Positions 44,259-53,487 of a stretch of 64,000 bases of DNA are shown one piece after another. Position 1 is the stretch's first letter, and every line of letters begins with the position of its first letter. The position numbers and the translations under genes are program-made. The notes beneath the pieces were generated by a model, which ran no database searches, was not told where the DNA came from, and saw only the letters and a list, made by a program, of their open reading frames with translations. This stretch comes from Microbacteriaceae bacterium. Lineage in GTDB: Bacteria > Actinomycetota > Actinomycetes > Actinomycetales > Microbacteriaceae. The stretch lies in the NCBI GenBank assembly GCA_004297935.1, contig SCRE01000010.1, positions 124,001 through 188,000 of the forward strand, read 5' to 3'.

Positions 44259-45167
44259 ATGGCAACGACAGACGATGACGGCGCACGAGTCGGTGCGCAC
44301 ATGGCGGAAGAGCTGGCCTCACAGCCCCGGACCTGGGCACGAGCCGCAGCGCTCGTCGACGAGCGGGCCGCGCTGCCCGCTTCCGGCGCTCGGATCGCCG
44401 TCGTCGGCTGCGGCACGTCGTGGTTCATGGCCCAGTCGTACGCGACGCTGCGCGAGCGTGGAGGCCACGGTGTGACCGATGCCTACGCCGCATCGGAAGC
44501 GTTCATCGATCGCGACTACGACGCGATCGTGGCCATCACCCGGTCGGGCACGACGACCGAGGTGCTGGAACTGCTCGAAGCGGTGCGCGGGCGCATCCGC
44601 ACGATCGGAATCGTCGGCGACCCCGAGACGCCGCTGGTCGAGCTCGCGGACGACGTCGTGAAACTGCCGTTCGCAGATGAGCAGTCGGTGGTGCAGACCC
44701 GCTTCGCCACGACGGCGCTCGCGTTTTTGCGCGCGTCGCTCGGAGAGCACCTCGATGCCGCGATCGCGGATGCCGAGCTCGCCCTGGACGCGGAGCTGGA
44801 CGAAGCGCTGATCACCGCGGACCAATTCACCTATCTCGGCACGGGCTGGACCATCGGCCTGGCTCATGAGGCGGCGCTCAAGATGCGTGAGGCCTCGCAG
44901 TCGTGGACCGAGTCCTACCCCGCGAAGGAATACCGCCACGGCCCGCTGGCCATTGCCGCACCCGGTCGCGTGACCTGGATGTTCGGCCAGGCGCCGACCG
45001 GGCTCGCGAACGATGTCACGGCAGCCGGTGCGCGCTTCGAAAACAGTGCTCTCGACGGAATGGCCGATCTGATCCGCGCCCAACGCGTCGCCCTCGAGCG
45101 CGCCCGTCGCGCCGGGCTCGACCCCGACCAGCCGCGCAATCTGTCCCGTTCGGTCATCCTGAACTGA
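44259..45167 (+). CDS. SIS-domain amino-sugar-6-phosphate isomerase/deaminase, AgaS-like
   Basis: A 302-residue protein with two SIS domains, as in the isomerase half of GlmS but without the glutaminase: VVGCGTSWFMAQSYATLRE, AITRSGTTTEVLELLEAV, FTYLGTGWTIGLAHEAALKM and the ESYPAKEYRHGPLAIA segment near the active site. AgaS enzymes turn galactosamine-6-P into tagatose-6-P plus ammonia. Downstream genes encode a hexose kinase and class II aldolase that would process tagatose-6-P, which supports this assignment. A glucosamine-specific role is the alternative. Confidence 0.8.
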   Translation: MATTDDDGARVGAHMAEELASQPRTWARAAALVDERAALPASGARIAVVGCGTSWFMAQSYATLRERGGHGVTDAYAASEAFIDRDYDAIVAITRSGTTTEVLELLEAVRGRIRTIGIVGDPETPLVELADDVVKLPFADEQSVVQTRFATTALAFLRASLGEHLDAAIADAELALDAELDEALITADQFTYLGTGWTIGLAHEAALKMREASQSWTESYPAKEYRHGPLAIAAPGRVTWMFGQAPTGLANDVTAAGARFENSALDGMADLIRAQRVALERARRAGLDPDQPRNLSRSVILN

Positions 45168-45177
45168 GCGCATCCCC

Positions 45178-46182
45178 GTGATCGACACGAACGCCGCCGG
45201 CTCGAGCAGGGCAGGCTCGAGCACCGCAGACTCGAGCGCAACGGTGACGCCTGAGGAACGATCCGAGCTCGGTGCGGGTGCCGCTGTGCTCGCTTTCGAT
45301 GTCGGTGGCACCGACATGAAAGCCGCACTGATCGATCGGACAGGTGCCCTGATCGAGGTCGTGCGCGTGCCCACACCGCTGGACTCGGAGCACACGGCGC
45401 AGAACGTGGTCGCGGAAGCCGCCCGTCTGGCTCGAGATTTCAGCGGACGGCATCCGCAGATCGTACCCGCCGCGGCCGGGCTGCTGGTGCCTGGCGAGGT
45501 CGACGACGAGTCCGGAATCGGAGTGTTCGCAGAAAACCTCGGCTGGCACGGGTTCCCGTTCCGCGACCGCTTGAGCGAGGTTCTCGGCATCCCCGTGTCG
45601 TTCAGTCACGACGTGCGCGGCGCGGGCGAGGCCGAGCATCGCCTCGGGGCGGCCGCCGGTTTCCGCGATGTCGTGGTGATGGTGATCGGCACCGGGATCG
45701 CCAGTGCCCTTTTCGTGGAAGGCAAGCTTTACGCGGGCGGAGGACTGGCCGGCGAAATCGGCCACTCCAAGATCGCAGACGGCCCGGCGTGTGCATGCGG
45801 GGGCATCGGCTGTCTCGAGGCTGTCGCCTCCGCCGGCGCGATCGCGCGTCGCTATAACGCCGCGACCGGCCGCGACCTCCCCGGCGCCCGCGAGGTGCTT
45901 GAGCTCGCCGGCGCAGGCGATGCAGTTGCGCAGGCGATCTGGGACAGCGCGCTCGATGCTCTCGCGCTCGGCCTGTCGCACACCGTTGCCCTGCTCGCCC
46001 CCGAAGCCATCATCATCGGCGGCGGGCTCGCCGCAGCAGGCGACAGCCTGTTCGCACCGCTCCGCGAGCGACTGGACGCCATCCTCACCTTCCATCGCAG
46101 GCCGCTGCTGCTCCCCGCGTCGATCGGCCAGAACGCCGGGCTGATCGGCGCCGCACTGAGGGCCAGAGATCTGCTCGCATGA
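45178..46182 (+). CDS. ROK-family sugar kinase
   Basis: A 334-residue kinase from GTG at 45178. The first 35 residues are low-complexity, made by a 15-bp tandem repeat encoding AGSS/TADSS-like units. The kinase has AFDVGGTDMKAALIDRTG and the ROK zinc site CACGGIGCLEAVAS. No DNA-binding domain is present, so it is an enzyme rather than a repressor. Likely phosphorylates GlcNAc or GalNAc, perhaps replacing the frameshifted BadF-type kinase. Overlaps the next gene as ATGA. Confidence 0.85.
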   Translation: MIDTNAAGSSRAGSSTADSSATVTPEERSELGAGAAVLAFDVGGTDMKAALIDRTGALIEVVRVPTPLDSEHTAQNVVAEAARLARDFSGRHPQIVPAAAGLLVPGEVDDESGIGVFAENLGWHGFPFRDRLSEVLGIPVSFSHDVRGAGEAEHRLGAAAGFRDVVVMVIGTGIASALFVEGKLYAGGGLAGEIGHSKIADGPACACGGIGCLEAVASAGAIARRYNAATGRDLPGAREVLELAGAGDAVAQAIWDSALDALALGLSHTVALLAPEAIIIGGGLAAAGDSLFAPLRERLDAILTFHRRPLLLPASIGQNAGLIGAALRARDLLA

Positions 46183-47162
46183 TCCTCACCGTGACCCCGA
46201 ACCCGGCAATCGACATGACATACCATGTCGACTCGTTCGACCGCGGCAAAACCCTGCGGGTCGACACCGGGGTATCTCGTGCCGGCGGCAAGGGCTTGAA
46301 CGTGGCGCGCGTCGCCCGCCAGGCAGGCGGCGACGCGTTTGCTCTGACCACGGTCGGCGGTGAAACGGGCCGCGAGTTCGAAGCGGACCTGATCGCATCC
46401 GCTCTGCCGCACCGTCTCGTGCCGGTCACGGCGGCAACGCGCAGGAGCATCGCGATCGTCGATGCAGCCGACGGTTCGACGACGATCATGAACGAGCGCG
46501 GGTCCGCCCTGACCGGCACGGAGTGGCGCAGCCTTCTCGGCGCTGCGCGGGAACAGCTCACGGGCGGCTCGCCGACCGGCGCGAAGTCCGGCGGCTCCGT
46601 GAGCGCTGACGGTTCGGGTCGCGGCTGCCTGGTCGGCTCGGGAAGCCTTCCTCCTGGAGTGCCGGAGGCGTTCTATGCCGATCTTGTCGCAACAGCCGCC
46701 GAATACCGCGTGCCGGCCGTGATCGACGCGGTCGGTCCGGCGCTGCTGAACGCTGCGCGCGCGGGAGCCGATGTGGTCAAGCCGAACCGGGCCGAGTTGC
46801 TCGAAACGACCGGTCAAACCGACCCTGCGGCCGGAGCACGACAGCTGCTCGATGCGGGCACGGGGCTGGTGCTCGTCTCGCTCGGCGACGAGGGGATGCT
46901 CATCGTCAGCACGGCGGATGCTGCACACCCGCTTCACGCGCGCCTGCCGCGTGCCCTCGACGGCAACCCGACCGGAGCAGGCGATGCCGCAGTCGCCGCG
47001 GTCGCCGTGAGCCTTGCCGATGGGATCCGCGACCCGGAAACGATCCTGCGTCGTGCCACGGCGTGGTCGGCTGCCGCCGTGCTGATGCCGGTCGCGGGTG
47101 CGATCGCGGACAATTACCTCGAGCTCGAGCGATTGATCGTCCTCGAACCCTGGACCGCCTGA
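46179..47162 (+). CDS. 1-phosphofructokinase/tagatose-6-phosphate kinase (LacC/FruK family)
   Basis: A 327-residue PfkB-type kinase starting ILTVTPNPAIDMTYHVDSF, with RAGGKGLNVARVARQAGG, LVGSGSLPPGVPEAFYADL and DGNPTGAGDAAVAAVAV (catalytic Asp). Residues ~128-147 carry a Gly/Ser-rich insert (TGGSPTGAKSGGSVSADGSG) unlike normal family members. Paired with a GatY/KbaY-type aldolase and an AgaS-like enzyme, tagatose-6-phosphate is the most likely substrate, as in the Aga/Lac pathways. Confidence 0.84.
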   Translation: MILTVTPNPAIDMTYHVDSFDRGKTLRVDTGVSRAGGKGLNVARVARQAGGDAFALTTVGGETGREFEADLIASALPHRLVPVTAATRRSIAIVDAADGSTTIMNERGSALTGTEWRSLLGAAREQLTGGSPTGAKSGGSVSADGSGRGCLVGSGSLPPGVPEAFYADLVATAAEYRVPAVIDAVGPALLNAARAGADVVKPNRAELLETTGQTDPAAGARQLLDAGTGLVLVSLGDEGMLIVSTADAAHPLHARLPRALDGNPTGAGDAAVAAVAVSLADGIRDPETILRRATAWSAAAVLMPVAGAIADNYLELERLIVLEPWTA

Positions 47163-47171
47163 AGGAGAACA

Positions 47172-48050
47172 ATGCCGCTCGTCCCCACACAGCAGATCGT
47201 CCACAGCGCCGCAGCAGCACAGGTCGGAGTCGGCGCGTTCAACGTGATCCACCTCGAGACAGCCGAGGCGCTCGTGTCGGCCGCCGAGCGGGCCGGGCAT
47301 CCGGTGATCCTGCAGATCTCCGAGAACTGTGTGCGCTATCACGGTGCACTCGAGCCGATCGGGGCCGCAACCCTCGCACTGGCCAGGGCATCGTCCGTGC
47401 CGGTGGCCGTGCACCTGGACCACGCCGAAGACGAGAACCTGGCGATGCTCGCCGTCGACCTCGGTTTCGGCTCCGTCATGTTCGACGGCGCGAAACTCGA
47501 CTACGACGCGAACGTCGACGCCACCGTGCGGATCGTCGAGTACGCCCACGCGCGAGATGTGTCGGTCGAAGCCGAACTCGGCGAGATCGGCGGCAAGAAC
47601 GGCGCACACGCCCCCGGTGTGCGCACCGACCCCGGTCAGGCGCGACGGTTCGTGTCCGATACCGGCGTCGACTCGTTGGCTGTCGCGGTCGGTTCCTCCC
47701 ACGCGATGACACAACGGGTCGCGGCACTCGACCTGGACCTGATCGGGCTGCTCCATGCGGCCGTCCATGTTCCGCTCGTGCTGCACGGATCCTCCGGAGT
47801 GCCAGACGAGCAGATCGTCGCGGCGATCACCGCAGGCATGACGAAGATCAATGTGTCGACACATCTCAACGGATTCTTCACGGCCGCGATCCGCGCCGCC
47901 CTCGACGCCGACCCGGAGCTGGTGGATTCGCGCAGGTACGTCGCACCGGCTCGGGATTCCCTGAGCGCGGAGGCGCGGCGCCTGATCACGCTGTTCGCGA
48001 CCGCGGGCACCGCACCCGCGGACGTGACGCCCGGAGGCGGTTCGAATTGA
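47172..48050 (+). CDS. Class II ketose-bisphosphate aldolase (GatY/KbaY type)
   Basis: In this 292-residue protein, zinc ligands are visible in AVHLDHAEDE, VEAELGEIGG and LHGSSGVPDEQI, with KINVSTHLNGFF lining the phosphate site. GatY/KbaY aldolases split tagatose-1,6-bisphosphate to glyceraldehyde-3-P and dihydroxyacetone-P; a fructose-bisphosphate specificity cannot be excluded. AAGGAG lies 6 nt before the ATG. Confidence 0.88.
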   Translation: MPLVPTQQIVHSAAAAQVGVGAFNVIHLETAEALVSAAERAGHPVILQISENCVRYHGALEPIGAATLALARASSVPVAVHLDHAEDENLAMLAVDLGFGSVMFDGAKLDYDANVDATVRIVEYAHARDVSVEAELGEIGGKNGAHAPGVRTDPGQARRFVSDTGVDSLAVAVGSSHAMTQRVAALDLDLIGLLHAAVHVPLVLHGSSGVPDEQIVAAITAGMTKINVSTHLNGFFTAAIRAALDADPELVDSRRYVAPARDSLSAEARRLITLFATAGTAPADVTPGGGSN

Positions 48051-48835
48051 ATCGGGATGAACGGCTGAACGCCGTTCTCGACCTGCTCGCGGCCACCGGC
48101 CAGCTCAACGTCGAAGACATCGTCGACAGGCTTGCGGTGTCCGCTGCGACGGCGCGGCGCGACCTCGACTCGCTCGCCAGTCGCAAGCTGCTCACCCGCA
48201 CTCGCGGCGGTGCGACGGCACAGTCGGTGGCCTATGACCTGCCGCTTCGTTACAAGCGGGAGCAGCATGAGCCGCAGAAGCTGCGGATCGCCCAGGCCGC
48301 GAGCACACTCGTGCGCCGCGGCGATGTCGTCGGACTGTCCGGCGGCACGACGAGTACCGCAATCGCCACCGCCCTCGGTGCGCGAGCCGACCTGACGACG
48401 TCATCCGCGCAGCCCGGCTTGACCGTCGTGACGAACGCGATCAACATCGCAGCCCAGCTGCTGATGCGCCCGCAGATCAAAACCGTGGTCACGGGCGGAG
48501 TCGTGCACGGGCACTCCTACGAGCTCGTCGGGCCATACAGCGAAACGGTGCTGGAGCAGATCGCCCTGGACATCGCGTTCGTCGGGGTCAACGGCATCGA
48601 CCCGTTGCTGGGCGGCAGCGTGCATGATGAGCGCGAGGCCAGTGTGAACTCGCTGATGGGCAAGCGCGCCGTTCGGGCCGTGATCGTCGCGGACTCGAGC
48701 AAGATCGGGCGCACCGTGTTCGCGACGCTGACCGGCGGGCTCGACGTGTTCGGCACGCTGATCACCGACGACGGCATCACCGCCGACCAGCGTGCCGCTC
48801 TCACCGAGCACGGATTCGAGGTCATTGTCGCATGA
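48047..48835 (+). CDS. DeoR-family regulator, AgaR-like
   Basis: A 262-residue protein from TTG at 48047, preceded by GGAGG with 10 nt between and overlapping the aldolase stop as TTGA. HTH: RLNAVLDLLAATGQLNVEDIVDRLAVSAATARRDLDSL. Effector domain: VGLSGGTTSTAIATAL, VVTNAINIAAQLL and FVGVNGIDPLLGGS. It sits inside the operon whose genes would break down amino-sugar phosphates, as AgaR does, and probably represses this right arm. ATGA overlap with nagA follows. Confidence 0.88.
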   Translation: MNRDERLNAVLDLLAATGQLNVEDIVDRLAVSAATARRDLDSLASRKLLTRTRGGATAQSVAYDLPLRYKREQHEPQKLRIAQAASTLVRRGDVVGLSGGTTSTAIATALGARADLTTSSAQPGLTVVTNAINIAAQLLMRPQIKTVVTGGVVHGHSYELVGPYSETVLEQIALDIAFVGVNGIDPLLGGSVHDEREASVNSLMGKRAVRAVIVADSSKIGRTVFATLTGGLDVFGTLITDDGITADQRAALTEHGFEVIVA

Positions 48836-49983
48836 GCGGTCGCACGCTCATCCACTCCGCCCGCGTGATCACCGATGGCGCGGTACACGAACACGGTTGG
48901 GTCCTCTTCGACGGCGACACGGTCGCGGCGGTCGGCGACGGCCGGTATCCTGACGCTCTGGCGGATGCTGCGACCGCGCTCGTCGACGCGTCCGACCGGT
49001 GGCTGACCCCCGGTTTCATCGATATCCACTGTCACGGCGCGGGCAGTGCATCTTTCGACGAAGGTGCCGACGCCATTCAGACAGCGCTCGCCGTGCATCG
49101 TGCCCATGGGACCACCAGAAGCGTGCTCTCCCTCGTCACCGCCGCGTTGCCCGACCTCGAAGCACGGCTCGCCGGAGTCGCGGCCGCCGCTTCAGCGGAC
49201 CCGCTGATCCTCGGCGCGCACCTCGAAGGCCCATTCCTCGACGCGGCGCACAAGGGCGCCCACGACCCCGCATTGCTGCGCTCACCGACGCCGCGCGCCG
49301 TCGAGCTGCTGCTGGAAGCCGGGTCGGGCAGACTCTGCCAGGTGACGGTGGCGCCGGAGCTTGACGGCGGCATGGCGGCCATCGGCCGATTCGCCGCAGC
49401 GGGCGTGGCAGTCGCCGTCGGTCACACCGCGGCGGACTATGAGACGACGCTCACCGCGTTCGACGCCGGGGCGAGCATCCTGACCCACGCGTTCAACGCG
49501 ATGGACGGCATCCACCATCGCGCGCCTGGACCGGTTGCCGCCGCGATTGCCACCGACGCAGTGACGCTCGAGATCATCAACGACGGTGTGCATGTGCATC
49601 CGGAGATCGTGCGCATCGCGTTCGCCGCGGCACCGGGTCGTCTGGCGTTGGTGACAGACGCCATGGCCGCGGCCGGCGCATCCGACGGGGAATACCTGCT
49701 CGGCGGGCTGAGTGTGGGCGTCACAGACGGCATCGCGCGGCTCAGTAACGGCGGCTCGATCGCCGGATCGACGCTGACGCAAGACGCAGCACTGCGCCGT
49801 GCGGTGACCTCGGTCGGGTTGAGCATCCAAACGGCCGTCGATGCGTTGACCCGCGCACCGGCACGCGCCGTCGGCCGCGCCGATGACCTGGGCAGACTCT
49901 CACCGGGCTACGCGGCCGATGCCGTCCTGCTGAATGCCGACCTCGCCGTCGAAACGGTGTGGGCGGCAGGCCGAGTGATCTGA
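48832..49983 (+). CDS. nagA: N-acetylhexosamine-6-phosphate deacetylase (NagA/AgaA), copy 1
   Basis: A 383-residue amidohydrolase-fold enzyme. Metal and substrate residues: HxH as HCHG in PGFIDIHCHG, Glu in AHLEGPFLDAAHKGAH, GHTAAD, HAFNAMDGIHHR, DGVHVHPE and the catalytic Asp in LVTDAMAAAG. It removes acetate from GlcNAc-6-P or GalNAc-6-P. Being coupled to the AgaR-like gene and the AgaS/aldolase set, this copy may be the GalNAc-6-P form (AgaA). Confidence 0.9.
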   Translation: MSGRTLIHSARVITDGAVHEHGWVLFDGDTVAAVGDGRYPDALADAATALVDASDRWLTPGFIDIHCHGAGSASFDEGADAIQTALAVHRAHGTTRSVLSLVTAALPDLEARLAGVAAAASADPLILGAHLEGPFLDAAHKGAHDPALLRSPTPRAVELLLEAGSGRLCQVTVAPELDGGMAAIGRFAAAGVAVAVGHTAADYETTLTAFDAGASILTHAFNAMDGIHHRAPGPVAAAIATDAVTLEIINDGVHVHPEIVRIAFAAAPGRLALVTDAMAAAGASDGEYLLGGLSVGVTDGIARLSNGGSIAGSTLTQDAALRRAVTSVGLSIQTAVDALTRAPARAVGRADDLGRLSPGYAADAVLLNADLAVETVWAAGRVI

Positions 49984-50085
49984 CCCTGGACCGATCGGGC
50001 GAATGCTCTGCCGTGTCTTCACCGTCTTCGCCTTCTCGACGTGTTCGCGAAGCACAGCAGTGCAGCCAGCCAATACTCTGGAGAC

Positions 50086-50967
50086 GTGGAAACCTCGACT
50101 CTGCCCGCCCCGACCGACATGATGACGCACTGGGTCGTGACACTCGTCTGCGCCGACCGGCCCGGCATCGTCCACGCAGTCAGCGGTGCGATCGTGGCAG
50201 CACGTGGAAACATCACCGAGAGCCAACAGTTCGCCAGCCTCGACACCGGGCGATTCTTCATGCGACTGCAGGTGCAGTCGCCTGCCACTCGCGAGGAGAT
50301 CACCGCACAGTTGCTTCCCGTCACGCAGCGCTACGAGATGGAATGGGGGCTCGACATCGTCGGCCGCCCGTTGCGCACGCTCGTGCTCGCCTCGACGGCC
50401 GCGCACTGTCTCAACGATCTGCTGTTCCGCCAACGCGCGGGGCAGTTGCCGATCGACATCCCGTTCGTGCTCTCCAACCACAACGTGCTTGGCGATCTCG
50501 CGGGCTTCTACGGTGTGCCGTTTCAGGCTCTGGCCATCACGGATGCCGCCAGCAAGGCCGGCTTCGAAGCCCGTGTCATCGAGGCGGTCGCCGCGTACGA
50601 CATCGAACTGGTGGTGCTCGCGCGGTACATGCAGATCCTCTCCCCCGAACTGTGCGAGCGCCTTCGCGGTCGCGCGATCAACATCCATCACTCATTCCTG
50701 CCCGGCTTCAAGGGTGCGAACCCGTACCGGCAGGCGCACGCACGCGGAGTGAAGCTGATCGGAGCCACCGCGCATTTCGTGACCAGCGACCTGGACGAGG
50801 GACCGATCATCGAGCAGAACGTGGTGCGCGTCGACCATGCCCGCACGCCGGCGCAGCTCGTGGCCATCGGCCAGGATGAGGAGAGCCGCACGCTGACACA
50901 GGCGGTCAAATGGTTTGCGGAAGGTCGTGTGCTGCTCGACGGTCAGCGCACCATCATCTTCCGCTGA
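50086..50967 (+). CDS. purU: Formyltetrahydrofolate deformylase PurU
   Basis: The product is 293 residues from GTG at 50086 (ATG at 50119 also possible). An N-terminal ACT domain (VTLVCADRPGIVHAVSGAI) precedes a formyltransferase fold with FVLSNHNVLGDLA, the catalytic HHSFLPGFKGANPYRQAH and GATAHFVTSDLDEGPIIEQ. It hydrolyses 10-formyl-THF to formate and THF. Its place between two nagA genes is unexpected; it may balance one-carbon units, or may simply have been retained there. Confidence 0.93.
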   Translation: METSTLPAPTDMMTHWVVTLVCADRPGIVHAVSGAIVAARGNITESQQFASLDTGRFFMRLQVQSPATREEITAQLLPVTQRYEMEWGLDIVGRPLRTLVLASTAAHCLNDLLFRQRAGQLPIDIPFVLSNHNVLGDLAGFYGVPFQALAITDAASKAGFEARVIEAVAAYDIELVVLARYMQILSPELCERLRGRAINIHHSFLPGFKGANPYRQAHARGVKLIGATAHFVTSDLDEGPIIEQNVVRVDHARTPAQLVAIGQDEESRTLTQAVKWFAEGRVLLDGQRTIIFR

Positions 50968-51020
50968 GCCGCACGCCCCTGCTGAGTCGCCCTGCTGCGG
51001 AGCCCGGCTAAACTTCAGGG

Positions 51021-51374
51021 GTGACAGCTACGCGCCCGGACACGTCCATCCGCATCAACGACATTGTGCAGTTCTTCATCGAGCTCTTCGCGTTCGTGAG
51101 CTTCGGGGTCTGGGGATTCGTCGCATGGCCGCTGCCCTGGAACATTCTCGTCGGCATCGGTGCGCCGTTGATCGCGATCGTCGTGTGGGCGCTGTTCCTC
51201 TCACCCAAGGCCGTTCTGCAGATCGACAACTACGGCAAGGCCCTCATCGAGATCGCCGTCATGGTGAGCGCCGCATACGCCTGGTGGGATCTCGGTCAAC
51301 CGATCGTCGCGGTCGTCTTCGCCATCATCGCCACGATCAGCGGTGCGGTCAAGGGACGGCAGGCGTACGCGTGA
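51021..51374 (+). CDS. YrdB-like four-helix membrane protein (DUF2568)
   Basis: A 117-residue protein from GTG at 51021 with four membrane segments: FFIELFAFVSFGVWGFVAWP, an Ile/Val-rich second helix, a third around IEIAVMVSAAYAWW, and a fourth ending AVKGRQAYA. The pattern matches the YrdB/DUF2568 family of unknown function. It overlaps the second nagA as GTGA. Confidence 0.8.
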   Translation: MTATRPDTSIRINDIVQFFIELFAFVSFGVWGFVAWPLPWNILVGIGAPLIAIVVWALFLSPKAVLQIDNYGKALIEIAVMVSAAYAWWDLGQPIVAVVFAIIATISGAVKGRQAYA

Positions 51375-52555
51375 GCGACGCGGCCGATCGGCTCCGCACG
51401 AGCCCGCTGATCATCCATTCGGCCCGCAAGCTCGACGCGGCCGGCCTGATCGACGACTTCTGGCTGCTGGCCGACGGCAACCGAATCATCGCCGTCGGCG
51501 AGGGACCGCTGTGGCAACGGCACGCGACAGGCGCGCAGATCGTGGACGCCGGCGGCCACTGGCTGACGCCCGGCTTCATCGACCTGCACGGGCACGGCGG
51601 AGGCGGTCACTCTTTCGACGACGGCCCGGACGAACTGCTGCTCGCGTTGGCCACCCATCGCGCACACGGCACAACCCGCTCCGTCATCAGCCTCGTCGCC
51701 AATCCCCTCGCACAACTGAGGGAGTCCCTGGAATACATCGCCGACCTGACATCGCTGGACCCGCTCGTGCTCGGGGCACATCTGGAGGGCCCGTTCTTGG
51801 CGCCGGAACGGCGTGGCGCACACAACCCGGACTTCCTCCGCGATCCCGACCCGGAACTGATCGAGCAGTTGATCGGTGCCACGCGCGGCACCCTGCGCCA
51901 GTTGACCATCGCGCCCGAGCTGCCGAATGCGCTCGAGTCGATCGACGTGCTCGTCGAGGCTGGCATCGTCGTCGCCGTCGGACACACGGATGCGACCGAG
52001 GAACAGGCCGCGGTCGCCTTCGATCGAGGTGCCCGCCTGCTGACTCACGTCTTCAATGCGATGCCGGGCATCCATCACCGCGCTCCCGGCCCGGTCGTCG
52101 CCGCACTGCAGGACGAACGCGTGACACTCGAGCTCATTCTCGACGGACTGCACGTGCATCCGGATGTCGCCCACCTCACGTTCACGCAGGCTCCGCATCG
52201 CATTGCGCTGATCACGGATGCGATGTCCGCGGCCGGGGCGCACGACGGCGACTACCGCTTGGGCTCGCTCAACGTGACCGTCGCGAACGGACTCGCCGTG
52301 CTCTCCGGCACCTCGACCATCGCCGGATCGACCCTGACGCAGGATGCCGCCTTGCGCGTGGCCATCACGGCGGCACGCATCGAGCCGGCCCTGGCCGTCG
52401 AGGCGCTCACGCTCACCCCGGCACGCGTGCTCGGGCTCGAACACGAGTTAGGCATGCTGAAACCCGGCTATGCCGCAGACGCCGTGCTCCTCGACCACGA
52501 ATGGCGGGTGCGCAGCGTGTGGGCCGAAGGTCGACAACTCGTGGCACTCGAGTAA
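51371..52555 (+). CDS. nagA: N-acetylglucosamine-6-phosphate deacetylase, copy 2
   Basis: A 394-residue protein from GTG at 51371, overlapping the YrdB-like stop. It carries the same motif set as the first copy (DLHGHGGGGHSFDD, AHLEGPFLAPERRGAHN, GHTDAT, HVFNAMPGIHHR, DGLHVHPD and LITDAMSAAG) but is clearly diverged, so the two are paralogs rather than a recent duplication. It ends the right arm and faces nagB across a repeat, so it may be the GlcNAc-6-P enzyme paired with NagB. Confidence 0.9.
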   Translation: MSDAADRLRTSPLIIHSARKLDAAGLIDDFWLLADGNRIIAVGEGPLWQRHATGAQIVDAGGHWLTPGFIDLHGHGGGGHSFDDGPDELLLALATHRAHGTTRSVISLVANPLAQLRESLEYIADLTSLDPLVLGAHLEGPFLAPERRGAHNPDFLRDPDPELIEQLIGATRGTLRQLTIAPELPNALESIDVLVEAGIVVAVGHTDATEEQAAVAFDRGARLLTHVFNAMPGIHHRAPGPVVAALQDERVTLELILDGLHVHPDVAHLTFTQAPHRIALITDAMSAAGAHDGDYRLGSLNVTVANGLAVLSGTSTIAGSTLTQDAALRVAITAARIEPALAVEALTLTPARVLGLEHELGMLKPGYAADAVLLDHEWRVRSVWAEGRQLVALE

Positions 52556-52583
52556 CGACGCAAGGCACGAGCGCCGCAGCATG

Positions 52584-52690
52584 GCGATCGAGTAGCGGCG
52601 CGAGGTACGAGCGCCGTGTATCGAGATCTCGCCACGTCAACCGCCGGGGTCTCGATATGGTCGCTGAGCGACCTACTCGACCAACGGGGT
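52584..52690. repeat. Palindromic intergenic repeat, copy 3
   Basis: GATCGAGTAGCGGCGCGAGG at the left and CTGAGCGACCTACTCGACCAACGGG-type sequence at the right end, with an internal TATCGAGATC / GGGTCTCGATA stem. The left half is itself partly duplicated (GCACGAGCGCC at 52565 and TACGAGCGCC at 52606). It lies between convergent nagA and nagB and may terminate both transcripts. Confidence 0.7.
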
Positions 52691-52694
52691 TGGG

Positions 52695-53477
52695 TCAGAA
52701 GCGCTGCCATTCCGGCTTGTTCGCGTAGGTGTATTTGTAGTAGTCCGCCAATGTCAGCTTCGATGCTGCGGCCTCGTCGACGATCAGGGTGGCATGCGGG
52801 TGGAACTGCAGGATCGAACCGGGGCACATGCTCGAGACGGGGCCCTCGACGGCCGCGGAGATCGCATCCGCCTTCTTTCCGCCCTGAGCGACGAGCACGA
52901 GCGCGCGCGCGTCCATGATGGTGCCGAGCCCCTGCGTGAGGCAGTGGGTCGGAACATCGTCCGGGTTGTCGAAGAATCGAGCGTTGTCGGCACGAGTCTG
53001 CGGCGCGAGCGTCTTGATCCGCGTGCGCGAGGCGAATGACGACGTCGGTTCGTTGAACCCGATGTGCCCGTTGGCGCCGATGCCGAGAATCTGGATGTCG
53101 ACCCCACCGGCCTCGCGGATCGCCGCATCGTAGGCGAGGCAGGCCGCTTCGATGTCGGCGGCCCGGCCGTCCGGCACATGGATCAGCTGCGGGTTCATCC
53201 GCAGCGGCTCGACGACCTCGCGGTGGATGACCGTCTCGTAGCTCTGCGGATGTCCTCGGCGGATTCCCACATATTCATCCAGCGCGAACCCACGAACGGC
53301 GGATGCGTCGAGCTCGCCGGATTGCACGCGTGCGGCGAGCTCTGCGTAGATCGCGAGTGGCGACGACCCGGTGGCCAGACCGACGACCGCATCCGGTTTG
53401 CGGGTGATGACCTGTGCGATCTTGCTCGCTGCAGCACGACCGACCTCGGCCGGGGATGAAAGAATGATGATTTCCAT
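52695..53477 (-). CDS. nagB: Glucosamine-6-phosphate deaminase
   Basis: A 260-residue protein, exactly the usual length, from ATG at 53477. Landmarks: VGLATGSSPLAIYAELAA, GFALDEYVGI (catalytic Asp), GIGANGHIGFNEPTSSF and the His/Glu relay region. It converts GlcN-6-P to fructose-6-P and ammonia. The C-terminal YYKYTYANKPEW is typical. It is downstream of the GH20 gene but has its own repeat-containing upstream region. Confidence 0.96.
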   Translation of the reverse strand: MEIIILSSPAEVGRAAASKIAQVITRKPDAVVGLATGSSPLAIYAELAARVQSGELDASAVRGFALDEYVGIRRGHPQSYETVIHREVVEPLRMNPQLIHVPDGRAADIEAACLAYDAAIREAGGVDIQILGIGANGHIGFNEPTSSFASRTRIKTLAPQTRADNARFFDNPDDVPTHCLTQGLGTIMDARALVLVAQGGKKADAISAAVEGPVSSMCPGSILQFHPHATLIVDEAAASKLTLADYYKYTYANKPEWQRF

Positions 53478-53487
53478 GGCACTGACT

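Noticed and set aside
45178-46182. ROK protein as a transcriptional repressor
   Set aside because: There is no N-terminal helix-turn-helix; only a low-complexity extension precedes the kinase domain.
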